Assembly (NCBI GenBank): GCA_041651315.1
Contig: JBAZJM010000018.1
Location: forward strand, 1 to 28,504
DNA length: 28,504 bases
Source of the DNA: CAITYL01 sp041651315
GTDB lineage: Bacteria; Verrucomicrobiota; Lentisphaeria; Oligosphaerales; CAITYL01
Reading direction: 5' to 3'
The position numbers and the translations under genes were made by a program. This document shows, in pieces, positions 17,109 through 23,558 of this stretch; the first letter of the stretch is position 1, and every line of letters starts with the position of its first letter. The notes under the pieces are model-generated. The model ran no database searches and was not told the origin of the DNA. It saw only the letters and a list, made by a program, of their open reading frames with translations.

Positions 17109-19724
17109 TAAGGTCGGAATCGCCCCCAGATATGGATAACTCACGCCCTCATCGATTCTCCACACGGTGGCGAAGTCCCAATAGGGGAAGGTTGCCTGGT
17201 GTTTCATTTGTGCCGTGGTTTTTCCCTCTCCGACATAGACACCGCGGTAGTGAAAAGACCGTCCGCTCGTTTCGATATCCCAATATGATAATATCACTAT
17301 GCCGTAATCTTGGATACCGATCAGTCCGTCGACGTAATAGGCATTAGAGGAAACCGTCACCGCACCCGTCGCGTAGCAATTGCTCACCGTGCCGTTATTA
17401 CTCCCGATCAATCCGCCGACGCAATGACCAGAATCAGAGGAAACCGTACCCGTCGCGTAGCAATTACTCACCGTGCCGTCATTCACCCCGATCAGTCCGC
17501 CAACTTGAGCAGCTATACCAGTGGAAGCCGTCACCGCACCCGTCGCGTAGCAATTGCTCACCGTGCCGTCATTCATCCCGATCAGTCCGCCGACGCAAGA
17601 AGCATTAGTCGAGGAAGCCGTCACCGCACCCGTCGCGTAGCAATTGTTCACCGTGCCGTAGCTCAACCCGATCAGTCCGCCGACGTCCGCTTTCCCCGTT
17701 ACCGCGCCACTGATCAGTCCAAGATTGCGAATCAAGGCACCATCCTCGATGAATCCGAACAACCCGACACCGTCAGTTGCCGGACGGTTGATCGTCAGCC
17801 CCCGGATTATATGGCCATTACCGTCGAAAAGACCTGTGAAGGGAGCACTCCAGCTTCCGATCGGCACAAACCCCGCATCGTTGTTCCAAGTCGCCGTGGC
17901 CGTGGCGTCAATGTCGTTCATCAGAACGTAGGCGGCGCGAAGTGTCCAGCCGTCCGTTCCCGAACCGACCTTCTGTAAGTCCGCCAGTGTACGAACCTCG
18001 AAACAACCCCACTTGGCGTAGAGCGTATGGTCAACGGCGATTGAGACGATCGTCCCTTCGGTGACCCGGTCGCCCGTGCCGCCCGCGCCCGTCCACCACC
18101 CGCCGAACGTGTACCCCGTACGTGCCGTGGTTGCCAGCGTGCCGTAGGCCGAGGCATACGTTACGCTTTTGGACGTTGGGTTTGCGGTCGTGCCACCCTG
18201 CGCATCAAAGGTCACCGTGTATGTGGTGACCGTCGTCCACTTCGCGTAAAGCGTCTGTGCCGCTGTGATCGCGACCATCGTTGTGGCCGTCACTTGGGTG
18301 CCCGTGCCACCCGTACCCGCCCACCAACCCGCGAAGATGTAGCCGGTTCGCGTCGTAGTCGCCAGCGTGCCGTAGGCCGATCCGTAGGTCACACTCTTGG
18401 ATGCCGGACTTGGCGTCGTGCCGCCCTGGGCGTCAAAGGTCACGGTATAGCCGTTCACCGTCCACTTCGCATAGAGTGCCTGGTTCGCCGTGATCGTGAC
18501 GGCGGTGCTTGCCGTCACTTGGATCCCGGTGCCGTCCATACCCGTCCACCAGCCGGCAAACGTGTACCCCGTACGCGTCGTGGTTGCCAGCGTGCCATAG
18601 GCCGAACCGGAGGTCACGATCTTGGATGTCGGACTCGGCGTCGTGCCACTTTGGGCGTCAAAGGTCACGGTATAGCTGTTTGCCGTCCACTTGGCGTAGA
18701 GTGTCTGGTTCGCCGTGATCGTGACGGTGGTGCTTGCCGTCACCTGAATGCCGGTGCCGTTTACACCCGTCCACCAGCCGGCGAACGTGTAACCCATGCG
18801 CGTCGTGGTCGCCAGCGTGCCATAGACCGAACCGGAGGTCACGATCTTGGATGCCGGGCTCGGCGTCGTGCCGCCCTGGGCGTCAAAGGTCACCACTGTT
18901 TCTTCCTGGTCAATCCGTACCGGCCACACCCGCGCCGCGCCCCATTGACCGTCCGTTCCCTTGAAACGGATGCCTAGCAGCCGCATGCCAAATTCCTGCG
19001 CCGCTGTTGAAACCGCCAAGTTCTGACCATCCGCCAGCCCCGGCAGCGACGTCACCGGAATCAGCGTCGCGGGCTGCCCGTCGCCTACCATGGGGGGGTC
19101 ACCCCAGAAATACTCGGTCTCAGCGATGTCCGCAACCGTCGGCACAACCGGCGTGCTGTCCTCAAAGACAAAGAAAGTAAACCGCCGCGTGGCGCCCCAA
19201 ACCCCGGCAGCATTGCGGAACCGCACCCCCACATGATGTACGCCGGGCACCAGCTCGCCCGTATTGACGGTGACGGGAATCACATCTTGGATGTCCGTCC
19301 AGGTCTGCTCCGCCGACAGCAGCAGCGGAGATGCCTTGCCCGCGCCGGGGTCGTCATCTACGAAATACTCCGCCGGTTGCACCGCTGCGCCGCCGGCGTT
19401 GTCCGTATCGTCAAAGACGCAAACGTCCTGCCAGCGCACACCCCCCCAGGTACCGCTGTTGTCCCTAAACCGCATCCCGATCCGGTGCCAACCCGCCGCC
19501 AGCCCGGAAACATCCACCGAGCCCTGCGTCGCATCCTCAATGTCCGTATCGAACGTTGCGTCATCCGCCGCCAGCGGCACACCGTTGCCCACCCCCGGAT
19601 CCGTCTCCACAAAATACTCGCCCTGCGCCACCCAATTCCCGGCCACAGCCACACCGCCCCCACCCGCAACCGCCAGCAGGAGCAGCAGCATCCAACACCA
19701 TGATTTGAACCGGAACGTAATCAT
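16428..19724 (-). CDS. Giant surface repeat protein, N-terminal part (InlB, GLUG, MBG repeats)
   Basis: With the frame restored, the whole gene (14404-19724) would encode about 1774 residues. The 1098 residues of this part begin with a clear signal peptide (basic start, Leu/Ala core, end near AVAG at 29). Three modules follow at 36-268, each with an EYF(V/W)-x-DP start, H-x-(V/I)-G-(V/M)-RF and G-x-WG. Then come four InlB B-type repeats (278-349, 352-422, 426-497, 502-572) with GYTFAGWWTG cores. A GLUG-repeat domain follows (about 640-815; GLIG..GTVSNCYATG units of 28-30 residues), then one more InlB repeat (872-940), an MBG/Ig-like domain and a YDG-type domain. The last 16 residues are out of frame. 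The family is typical of surface adhesins; the ligand is unknown. The next genes upstream are the AT-rich pair. Confidence 0.85.
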   Translation of the reverse strand: MITFRFKSWCWMLLLLLAVAGGGGVAVAGNWVAQGEYFVETDPGVGNGVPLAADDATFDTDIEDATQGSVDVSGLAAGWHRIGMRFRDNSGTWGGVRWQDVCVFDDTDNAGGAAVQPAEYFVDDDPGAGKASPLLLSAEQTWTDIQDVIPVTVNTGELVPGVHHVGVRFRNAAGVWGATRRFTFFVFEDSTPVVPTVADIAETEYFWGDPPMVGDGQPATLIPVTSLPGLADGQNLAVSTAAQEFGMRLLGIRFKGTDGQWGAARVWPVRIDQEETVVTFDAQGGTTPSPASKIVTSGSVYGTLATTTRMGYTFAGWWTGVNGTGIQVTASTTVTITANQTLYAKWTANSYTVTFDAQSGTTPSPTSKIVTSGSAYGTLATTTRTGYTFAGWWTGMDGTGIQVTASTAVTITANQALYAKWTVNGYTVTFDAQGGTTPSPASKSVTYGSAYGTLATTTRTGYIFAGWWAGTGGTGTQVTATTMVAITAAQTLYAKWTTVTTYTVTFDAQGGTTANPTSKSVTYASAYGTLATTARTGYTFGGWWTGAGGTGDRVTEGTIVSIAVDHTLYAKWGCFEVRTLADLQKVGSGTDGWTLRAAYVLMNDIDATATATWNNDAGFVPIGSWSAPFTGLFDGNGHIIRGLTINRPATDGVGLFGFIEDGALIRNLGLISGAVTGKADVGGLIGLSYGTVNNCYATGAVTASSTNASCVGGLIGMNDGTVSNCYATGAVTASTGIAAQVGGLIGVNDGTVSNCYATGTVSSDSGHCVGGLIGSNNGTVSNCYATGAVTVSSNAYYVDGLIGIQDYGIVILSYWDIETSGRSFHYRGVYVGEGKTTAQMKHQATFPYWDFATVWRIDEGVSYPYLGAIPTLTFDAAGGTVTPASKSVIFNTPYGTLPMPTRTDYVFAGWWTGDNGTGIQVTEATIVSTALNHPIHAKWTLNQTISFPALPAKTYGDADFAPGATASSGLAVTYTSSNSGVAAIVDGKIHIVGAGTTSITAAQTGDDSWNAASPVTQTLTVAQKTLTATTENKTRSFGAANPAFSIAYTGLASGDTAAVLDTPPMAACSATATSGVGTYPITAAVATIITHFPMWRGR

Positions 19725-19813
19725 GCCTACTGTTTTACCGCAATTTTCCTTCCGAGCCCGGAACGTTAGTGACGGGTTTAATAAGGTGACAGTCTTCTAA
19801 GAAAAGTGGATTC

Positions 19814-19838
19814 TTTTTGACCGGTCACTTTCGCTCCC
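19814..19838 (+). repeat. 25-bp dispersed repeat, right copy
   Basis: It begins TTTTTGACCGGTCACTTTCG and contains the palindrome TGACCGGTCA (19818-19827). It is the inverted partner of 12943-12967. The remainder of 19725-19987 holds the upstream region of the giant gene; I see no convincing promoter. Confidence 0.6.
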
Positions 19839-19987
19839 TGCGGTCGCTTCGTTCGCGGCTCGGATTGGCTTTGGACCGATAACCGGAGTTTTGCAGAAAT
19901 CTCCCCCCCGTACAAAATCAACGCCTCAACTACTACACCGCCACCAGCGCAACACCGCCCTTTACATTGGGCGCCTTTGACGCCAAA

Positions 19988-20482
19988 TCACTTCCCTTCG
20001 ACCAGCGTCTTCGCCTTGCTTGCCTTTGTGTGCGCCCTCAACTCCTTTCTGTGCCAATCCGAAACCTCCCTCGCCAACACTTTTCCATCTTCTGCAGTCT
20101 CTTTTAGCAGCTCGGCAAAATCTGCCGCATCCCAAGTAGGCGTCTTGTGCAACGACTTCACATAGCCATGCACACATTCATTTCTCTTGTCACGCCATAG
20201 GTCAACAAGATTGGCCAAATCCAATGCATCATTTTTGCCCGCTTGGTTCTTTTTCCACCGTGCAATGAGTTCGAAAAAGCTTGTACTAAGCGTTTTCCTC
20301 CTCTGCTGTTCATTGCCATCGGGGAGCACCTTAACTCCGACCAGGAAAGAGATCAGACGATCCGAGATAACACTTTCCTCAAGGGTAATCGCTTCAAGAT
20401 AAAACCCCAGTAAAATGCTGCCGTTAATCTTCTCCCATGCTTGCTTGTAACTACAATACTTTTTGCCGTTACCTGTACTCAT
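19988..20482 (-). CDS. HEPN-type protein of unknown function
   Basis: The 164-residue protein is predicted to be all-helical, with no signal peptide or membrane segment. It has R100-N101-x3-H105 (in KRNECVHGY), an R-x4-H motif with Asn right after the Arg. That is the catalytic signature of HEPN ribonucleases, which are found in toxins, abortive-infection proteins and CRISPR effectors. A charged, amphipathic region EESVISDRLISFL lies at 35-47, and the C-terminus is Lys-rich. The ATG at 20482 is chosen because AGGTGG precedes it by 5 nt; a GTG at 20491 is an alternative. DNA is much more AT-rich than its neighbours. It follows the P-loop gene by about 100 bp in the same direction. The HEPN call rests on the motif and helical pattern only; a non-catalytic HEPN protein is possible. 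Confidence 0.6.
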   Translation of the reverse strand: MSTGNGKKYCSYKQAWEKINGSILLGFYLEAITLEESVISDRLISFLVGVKVLPDGNEQQRRKTLSTSFFELIARWKKNQAGKNDALDLANLVDLWRDKRNECVHGYVKSLHKTPTWDAADFAELLKETAEDGKVLAREVSDWHRKELRAHTKASKAKTLVEGK

Positions 20483-20582
20483 GGGAACCACCTTTTGGGG
20501 AATTAATGGAATATGAAAAAAATCCGGTCTCGTCTATATCTTCCCCTGCGCCTCCTGTGTTCACTTATTGGCACATCGCCCG

Positions 20583-21056
20583 TCATGATGAGTGATTGAA
20601 CGACTTGTAGGAGGTAATTAAATTTTTTATTTCCACATAAATAGCTTTAGCCATTTTTACACTTGCCATATTCCTCTTATCATTTCCATCGATCCGCTCA
20701 CTCGTTCTCGTTTTTATGTCATAGGTTGCTTGATAACTACGCACGGCATCTAGGGTTTTGCCACGTGTCCTTGTCGCGCATACGATGATATCACATTTTA
20801 TCCTCGAGAAAAGTTTCAAGCTTTCAAATATTCTACTACGGTTACCAGGATCTCCTTGGCTTTCAATTCCTATTTTGACCCCATCAATGGTTATAACTCG
20901 TCGAAAATCTCCTCTATCATTTATGCATGATGATCCTATAACGTGTTCTTTTTTGTCAATTCTATGACACTTTTTGATCATCCCGTAAACGCGTCTTATC
21001 GTTTCCGTTTTTCCGGTTTTGGCTATGCCTATGATTGTGAAGATCCGCTTTTTCAT
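20583..21056 (-). CDS. Small P-loop NTPase of an uncharacterised family
   Basis: The 157-residue protein starts with a strand and Walker A motif GIAKTGKT (10-17). It then has VKIGIESQGDPGNR (60-73), where the acidic residue in SQGD may act as the Walker B or switch Asp, and CDIIVCATRTRGKT (88-101), a strand followed by a conserved-looking turn. The size is that of a single NTP-binding domain with no lid or partner domain. I recall similar short hypothetical proteins in Bacteroidetes with the GIxSQGD and CATRT motifs, without an assigned function. The ATG at 21056 has AAGGG at 21062-21066. By eye the gene is near 40% G+C against about 65% around it, which points to horizontal transfer. It is upstream of, and likely co-transcribed with, the HEPN-type gene. 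Confidence 0.65.
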   Translation of the reverse strand: MKKRIFTIIGIAKTGKTETIRRVYGMIKKCHRIDKKEHVIGSSCINDRGDFRRVITIDGVKIGIESQGDPGNRSRIFESLKLFSRIKCDIIVCATRTRGKTLDAVRSYQATYDIKTRTSERIDGNDKRNMASVKMAKAIYVEIKNLITSYKSFNHSS

Positions 21057-21119
21057 TTTTCGCCCTTGTTAATGAAAGTGCTCCACCATCTGCACAGTGC
21101 GCTTTGGCACTGCGCAGCC

Positions 21120-22478
21120 TCACTCCGCCGCCACGCCCGCCCGGGCCTTGATCGTCACCGTGCCGCCGCGCTTGATGAACAGCGGCGAGACCTCGCTGGA
21201 CAGCACCACCGGCGCCGTCGTCGTCTTGCCGTCCGGGTCATATGAGTGTCCCCCGTACATCCCCATGTCGTTCCGCGACCCGTCGTGGTCGTTGTATTCC
21301 GGGTCAGCCAATCCCGTGTTTAAACAGGGAGAATCGGCCTTAAGTCGATAATCCCCTGCAAGGAGGTCTACAAAGCCGGGTCCGGTATTGATACAATCCA
21401 CCGGTACCACGCCCCCCGCAGTCCCGTCCATCAAGTTATTGTTCCTAACAATCACATTTGTGTTGGGAGCAATAATCGATTTTCCTCCACCGACACCAGT
21501 TGGTTGTTCGTTATAGCATGACATAATGATATTGTTAGTTATTTCCGTTGATGTAGTACTTTTTACATAAATCCCGATGCCAACAGCGCTCTTTGAGGCT
21601 GCTGGATCTTTATATCTATTACCCAAAATCCAAATAAAATTATTGCTTATTTTATATGCACCAGAGACTATAAAAATACCATTGTCACATTCATAAAAAG
21701 AGCCATAAGAATCCTCGTGAAACCAGCCGATTATATTATTGCGAATTATGGCGTTTCCGGACTCTAAACGGATACCGTTCAGTCGGCCATTTCTACCATT
21801 AATGGCGTTACCGGTAACCTCGCCAGAACCACCGTAAACTTCCATGTACCGGATGTTGTTGTAGCAGACCCAATATTTGGCCGAAGTCAGTTTCAGCTTT
21901 TCCGTGACGGTGGACTGAAACACGGTTAGTTCCTTAGTCGCGTCATTGTGAATACAATCGCCGGTGATCGTGCTTTTGATGATCTTGGTGTTCGAGGTGT
22001 TGCTGGTCAATCCAGCCCCGATCGTCGAACCTTGCAGCGTCCAGTCGCTGTTCGTGAAGACCGCTCCGCCGGTGACGGTGGTCTTGTACAGGTAGAACTT
22101 GGATCCCGTCACACTCAACCCCACCCAAAGGGTATTGTTGTCCAGCCGCACATCGGCGCAATTCGTGACACTCAAGTCGCCATTGAGAATCAGCCCGTTG
22201 ATGTACACGTTCGCGGATGCATTGCTGATCACCAGTGTTCCGGTAACCTGGACGGTCCGCCCCGTCTCGCCGCGGATGTCAATTCCCTTCGAAATCGTGA
22301 TGTTCTCGGTGTACACGCCTTCCATCACCGTGATATTGTCACCCGCCGCTGCGTTGTTGATCGCCGTCTGCAGGCTCTGCCCCGGCCAGACAATGAACGA
22401 TGCTGCCGGCGCGACACTCGCCAGTGCCCACAACACCATTAATGCAACCACCCAGATTCCAAGGTTTCTTGATTTCAT
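21120..22478 (-). CDS. Secreted right-handed beta-helix repeat protein
   Basis: The 452-residue protein has a signal peptide (hydrophobic 8-22, cleavage likely after APA at 23-25). A pectate-lyase-like beta-helix follows. The first turns carry the usual SLQTAINNAAAGDNITVMEG motif (36-55), which opens many secreted helix proteins, followed by short strand repeats with Asn ladders such as IIRNNIIGW, EITNNIIM and VIVRNNNLMDG. The region near 400, PCLNTGLADPEYNDHDGSRND with DMGMYGG, is the common end of the PbH1/DUF1565-type helix. A short beta domain closes the protein (about 415-452). No catalytic triad can be named, so polysaccharide binding or lysis is only inference. The ATG at 22478 has AGGAGT at 22486-22491. 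The middle of the gene (about 21.45-21.75 kb) is AT-rich. Confidence 0.85.
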   Translation of the reverse strand: MKSRNLGIWVVALMVLWALASVAPAASFIVWPGQSLQTAINNAAAGDNITVMEGVYTENITISKGIDIRGETGRTVQVTGTLVISNASANVYINGLILNGDLSVTNCADVRLDNNTLWVGLSVTGSKFYLYKTTVTGGAVFTNSDWTLQGSTIGAGLTSNTSNTKIIKSTITGDCIHNDATKELTVFQSTVTEKLKLTSAKYWVCYNNIRYMEVYGGSGEVTGNAINGRNGRLNGIRLESGNAIIRNNIIGWFHEDSYGSFYECDNGIFIVSGAYKISNNFIWILGNRYKDPAASKSAVGIGIYVKSTTSTEITNNIIMSCYNEQPTGVGGGKSIIAPNTNVIVRNNNLMDGTAGGVVPVDCINTGPGFVDLLAGDYRLKADSPCLNTGLADPEYNDHDGSRNDMGMYGGHSYDPDGKTTTAPVVLSSEVSPLFIKRGGTVTIKARAGVAAE

Positions 22479-22846
22479 GACGAAACTCCTGCTCTGAACG
22501 TTGCAGCTTACGAAAGTTGACCCAAAGCACGTATCGCCCTGACGTGCACAGCTATTTCGGGTCCCACTTCGTTGTAGTTCGCTTGGTTTTCCAAATCCGT
22601 CATTTCACCGGCCACATTCTTCCTGGTCGGTCCGGATTATCCTCTTGTATGACGGTGCTTGGCGCCGGCGTCATACCCCCCGTACCCCTACCCCGCCCAT
22701 CCTAAACGCTAATATTAAGGTATACCGCAGTTTACCAGATTACAAACAAGATTTACCACCCGTTCTGGCATTCGCTTGGGCCCGCGTGAGATTCCGTTCG
22801 CCAAAGGCCGGGGAACTCACGACTGCAACTGGGGCAAGCGAACGCG
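22479..22846. other. Intergenic region without a recognised gene
   Basis: It holds the ribosome binding site of the beta-helix gene at its left end and an AT-rich patch at about 22705-22760, which could contain that gene's promoter on the minus strand; no clean -35/-10 pair stands out. No RNA gene or repeat was recognised. Confidence 0.5.
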
Positions 22847-22993
22847 ATGGCAAGCACGATGGATTGGGCCGGCGTGGTGCTGGCGATCTTGGATCGGCTG
22901 CTGGCGGCGCTGCCGGCAACCGAACGGCAGGAACTGCTCGACTACGCCCGCTTCAAAGCCAACCGGAAACGGCCACCGCACCGCCAATCATGA
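22847..22993 (+). CDS. Possible small protein, 48 residues
   Basis: An ATG at 22847 opens 48 codons ending TGA at 22991-22993. The peptide has a hydrophobic amphipathic first half (WAGVVLAILDRLLAAL) and a charged helix (TERQELLDYARFKANRKR). The second helix resembles the short 'x-ER-QE-LLD-x-x-x-F' pattern seen in small antitoxin-like proteins, but the similarity is weak. A purine stretch GGGGCAAGCGA precedes it at about 10-nt distance. It lies alone between the beta-helix gene and the repeat mosaic. It could be chance in GC-rich DNA. Confidence 0.28.
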   Translation: MASTMDWAGVVLAILDRLLAALPATERQELLDYARFKANRKRPPHRQS

Positions 22994-23038
22994 TGTGGGG
23001 GCGCCGCCCCCAGGCCCCTGCCAACCTGAATTATTCAT

Positions 23039-23147
23039 GAATTTGAACAGAAGGTAGCGAAGACCGCAAAGGAAATCCCCCCCATCCAGCCTTCGCTATC
23101 TTTGCGTCCTTCTGTTCAAATTCAAAAATGCCGTGCCGGCATTTTTG
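23039..23147. repeat. Inverted repeat plus adjoining palindrome
   Basis: GAATTTGAACAGAAGG (23039-23054) and its exact reverse complement (23108-23123) form a 16-bp perfect inverted repeat 53 bp apart. Inside, the modules TAGCGAAG and GCAAAG occur in both arms but in swapped order. Directly adjoining is CAAAAATGCCG-TGC-CGGCATTTTTG (23123-23147), an 11-bp stem with a TGC loop. Confidence 0.8.
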
Positions 23148-23196
23148 AAACCGGTTCGGGGGACGACCCGGAGTGGGAAGCTCTGGCCACGTTGCC
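23148..23196 (+). repeat. 49-bp direct repeat, left copy, flanking element copy C
   Basis: It begins AAACCGGTTCGGGGGACGA and matches 23510-23558 at about 44 of 49 positions. It includes CCGGAG and GCTCTGG, which form a stem. Confidence 0.75.
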
Positions 23197-23201
23197 CCCC
23201 G

Positions 23202-23227
23202 CTGTAGCGGCGCCTGTGCCAGGCGCC
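23202..23227 (+). repeat. Solitary REP-like palindrome
   Basis: CTGTAG, C, then GGCGCCTG-TGC-CAGGCGCC, identical in stem and loop to the left half of doublet II at 14315-14340, about 9 kb away. No inverted partner is next to it. Confidence 0.75.
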
Positions 23228-23229
23228 CC

Positions 23230-23459
23230 TGGAGTTTGGCATAACTCAACGGGTGCGGTTTTCCCGTCCCAGGGGGACGGGGCGGGAATAGGCAGGGGCT
23301 TCAGCCCCTGTTCGGCCCGCCCCCCCCCATTTCGCGTGCCGTCAGGTACGCGGCGAATCGCGGCGTACCTACGGCACGCCATCATTTCATTTCCCAAAAC
23401 AGGGGCTGAAGCCCCTGCCTATTTTCATTCAGTCCCTCCGGGACGAAGCCACCCCAAAA
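23230..23459 (+). repeat. Multi-palindrome element, copy C
   Basis: It has the same orientation as copy A. The core (23287-23423, 137 bp) is bounded by AATAGGC and GCCTATT and carries the same pair of CAGGGGCT palindromes and the same long central palindrome. Flanks repeat GGAGTTTGGCA, CCCGTCCC-AGG-GGGACGGG and GTCCC-TCC-GGGAC. The extra 5 bp relative to A and B lie mainly in a run of C near 23320. Confidence 0.85.
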
Positions 23460-23509
23460 CCCCGGAGTTGTGCCAAACTCCAGGGGCGGAGCCTGCTGCT
23501 CCGGCGGGA

Positions 23510-23558
23510 AAACCGGTTCGGGGGACGATCCGGAGCGGAAAGCTCCGGCCACTTTGCC
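23510..23558 (+). repeat. 49-bp direct repeat, right copy, flanking element copy C
   Basis: Partner of 23148-23196. It ends directly before the stop codon of the TPR gene on the other strand, and its stem CCGGAGC-GGAAA-GCTCCGG may serve as that gene's terminator. Confidence 0.75.

Noticed and set aside
17340..17700. Regular 84-90 bp DNA repeats that could suggest a CRISPR array
   Set aside because: The periodicity is coding: it corresponds to the 28-30 residue GLUG repeats of the giant protein. There are no unique spacers and no cas genes.
18050..18900. Repeats of about 220 bp that could be a satellite or mobile repeat
   Set aside because: They are the four InlB-type protein repeats, in frame throughout.
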